A program made the position numbers and the translations under genes. This document shows positions 7,234-7,975 of a DNA stretch of 7,975 bases, piece by piece (position 1 is the stretch's first letter; every line of letters begins with the position of its first letter). The notes beneath the pieces were generated by a model. That model worked only from the letters and a program-made list of their open reading frames with translations, had not been told where the DNA came from and did not search any database. The stretch spans positions 1-7,975 of the forward strand of contig CANGUJ010000166.1 in the NCBI GenBank assembly GCA_947456845.1, in the 5' to 3' direction. The stretch comes from Burkholderiales bacterium. GTDB taxonomy: Bacteria > Pseudomonadota > Gammaproteobacteria > Burkholderiales > JAEUOS01.

Positions 7234-7975
7234 ATGGCAGTCCGATTCGACGTGATAACGCTCTTCCCGGCCATGTTCGACGCGGTGGCGTCGGCGGGTG
7301 TGACCGGGCGGGCGGTGGAATCGGGGGTATGGTCGCTCGGGCGCTGGAACCCGCGTGATTACACCGATAACCCGTATCGCACCATCGACGACCGGCCCTA
7401 CGGTGGCGGGCCCGGGATGGTGATGATGCCGGGGCCGCTGGAAGCGGCATTGGTGGCGGCGAAGGCCGCGCAGGCCGCGGCAGGGGTTGCTCCGCGTGTG
7501 TTGCACCTCTCGCCGCAGGGCAGGAAGCTCGACCATGCGGGCGTGCTGGGCCTGCGCGACGCACTGCAGGGCGGGACGGGGATGGTCCTGCTGTGCGGGC
7601 GGTATGAGGGCATCGACGAGCGCGTGATCGAGCGCCATGTCGACGAAGAATGGTCGGTCGGCGATTATGTGCTTTCCGGCGGCGAATTAGCCGCCATGGT
7701 GCTGATCGACGCTGTGATGCGGCTGCAGCCGGGTGTGCTGGGACATCAGGCCTCGGCGGTGGAAGAGTCGTTTGCCGCCGGGTTGCTGGATTGCCCGCAT
7801 TTCACCCGGCCGGAAGAATTTGCAGGGCTGCGGGTTCCGGATGTGCTGTTGTCCGGCGATCACGCTAAAATCGCGCGCTGGCGCCTGAAGCAGTCCCTGG
7901 CGCGCACGCTGGCAAGGCGGCCCGAATTGTTCGCTGCCTGGTCCGAGCGCAAGCTTTCGAAGGAGGAAGTACGGA
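7234..7975 (+). CDS. trmD: tRNA (guanine-N1)-methyltransferase TrmD, 3' end cut by the window
   Basis: The first 247 residues of the essential SPOUT enzyme that makes m1G37 next to the anticodon using S-adenosylmethionine, preventing +1 frameshifts. Seen are FDVITLFPAMF (5-15), DDRPYGGGPGMVMM (52-65), HLSPQGRKLD (91-100), the knot motifs LLCGRYEGIDERVIE (119-133) and WSVGDYVLSGGELAA (140-154), then LQPGVLGH, LLDCPHFTRPEEF (184-196) and HAKIARWRLKQSL (210-222). The E. coli catalytic Arg154 corresponds to Arg163, but the position of E. coli Asp169 is Glu178 here. E. coli TrmD is about 255 aa, so only a few residues are missing. The ATG at 7234 is chosen by alignment; a GGGA lies 9 nt before it. 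The gap to rimM is 41 nt. rplS is expected next. Confidence 0.96.
   Translation, partial: MAVRFDVITLFPAMFDAVASAGVTGRAVESGVWSLGRWNPRDYTDNPYRTIDDRPYGGGPGMVMMPGPLEAALVAAKAAQAAAGVAPRVLHLSPQGRKLDHAGVLGLRDALQGGTGMVLLCGRYEGIDERVIERHVDEEWSVGDYVLSGGELAAMVLIDAVMRLQPGVLGHQASAVEESFAAGLLDCPHFTRPEEFAGLRVPDVLLSGDHAKIARWRLKQSLARTLARRPELFAAWSERKLSKEEVR

Overview
The window is very GC-rich and looks like the chromosome of a betaproteobacterium, most plausibly a Rhodocyclales-type organism (Azoarcus/Thauera/Zoogloea-like). That placement rests on base composition, the rpsP-rimM-trmD cluster and the general flavour of the proteins; no rRNA or other decisive marker is present. Nine protein-coding genes fill almost all of the sequence, and the last one runs off the right edge. 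I see no tRNA, rRNA, CRISPR array, transposase or phage gene.

Left block (92-3670, minus strand): four co-directional genes, read from right to left. They are an unusual photolyase/cryptochrome-like flavoprotein, a small DUF3429 membrane protein, endonuclease VIII (nei), and an AcuI/YhdH acryloyl-CoA reductase. The first three overlap one another and probably form one transcript. A strong palindrome separates nei from acuI. The photolyase-like gene and nei together suggest repair of UV or oxidative DNA damage. The flavoprotein appears to have its FAD domain at the N terminus and a reduced alpha/beta-like region at the C terminus, the reverse of the usual photolyase order.

Middle block (3875-6199, plus strand): transcribed divergently from the photolyase gene across a 204-bp spacer. 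It holds a DUF849/BKACE beta-keto acid cleavage enzyme followed 24 bp later by a class III omega-amino acid:pyruvate aminotransferase. Together they could deaminate a beta-amino acid to a beta-keto acid and then cleave it with acetyl-CoA. The real substrate is unknown.

Right block (6226-7975, plus strand): the conserved translation operon rpsP-rimM-trmD, encoding ribosomal protein S16, the 30S maturation factor RimM and tRNA m1G37 methyltransferase. It is driven by a consensus-like promoter just after a hairpin that closes the aminotransferase gene. rplS would be expected immediately beyond the window.
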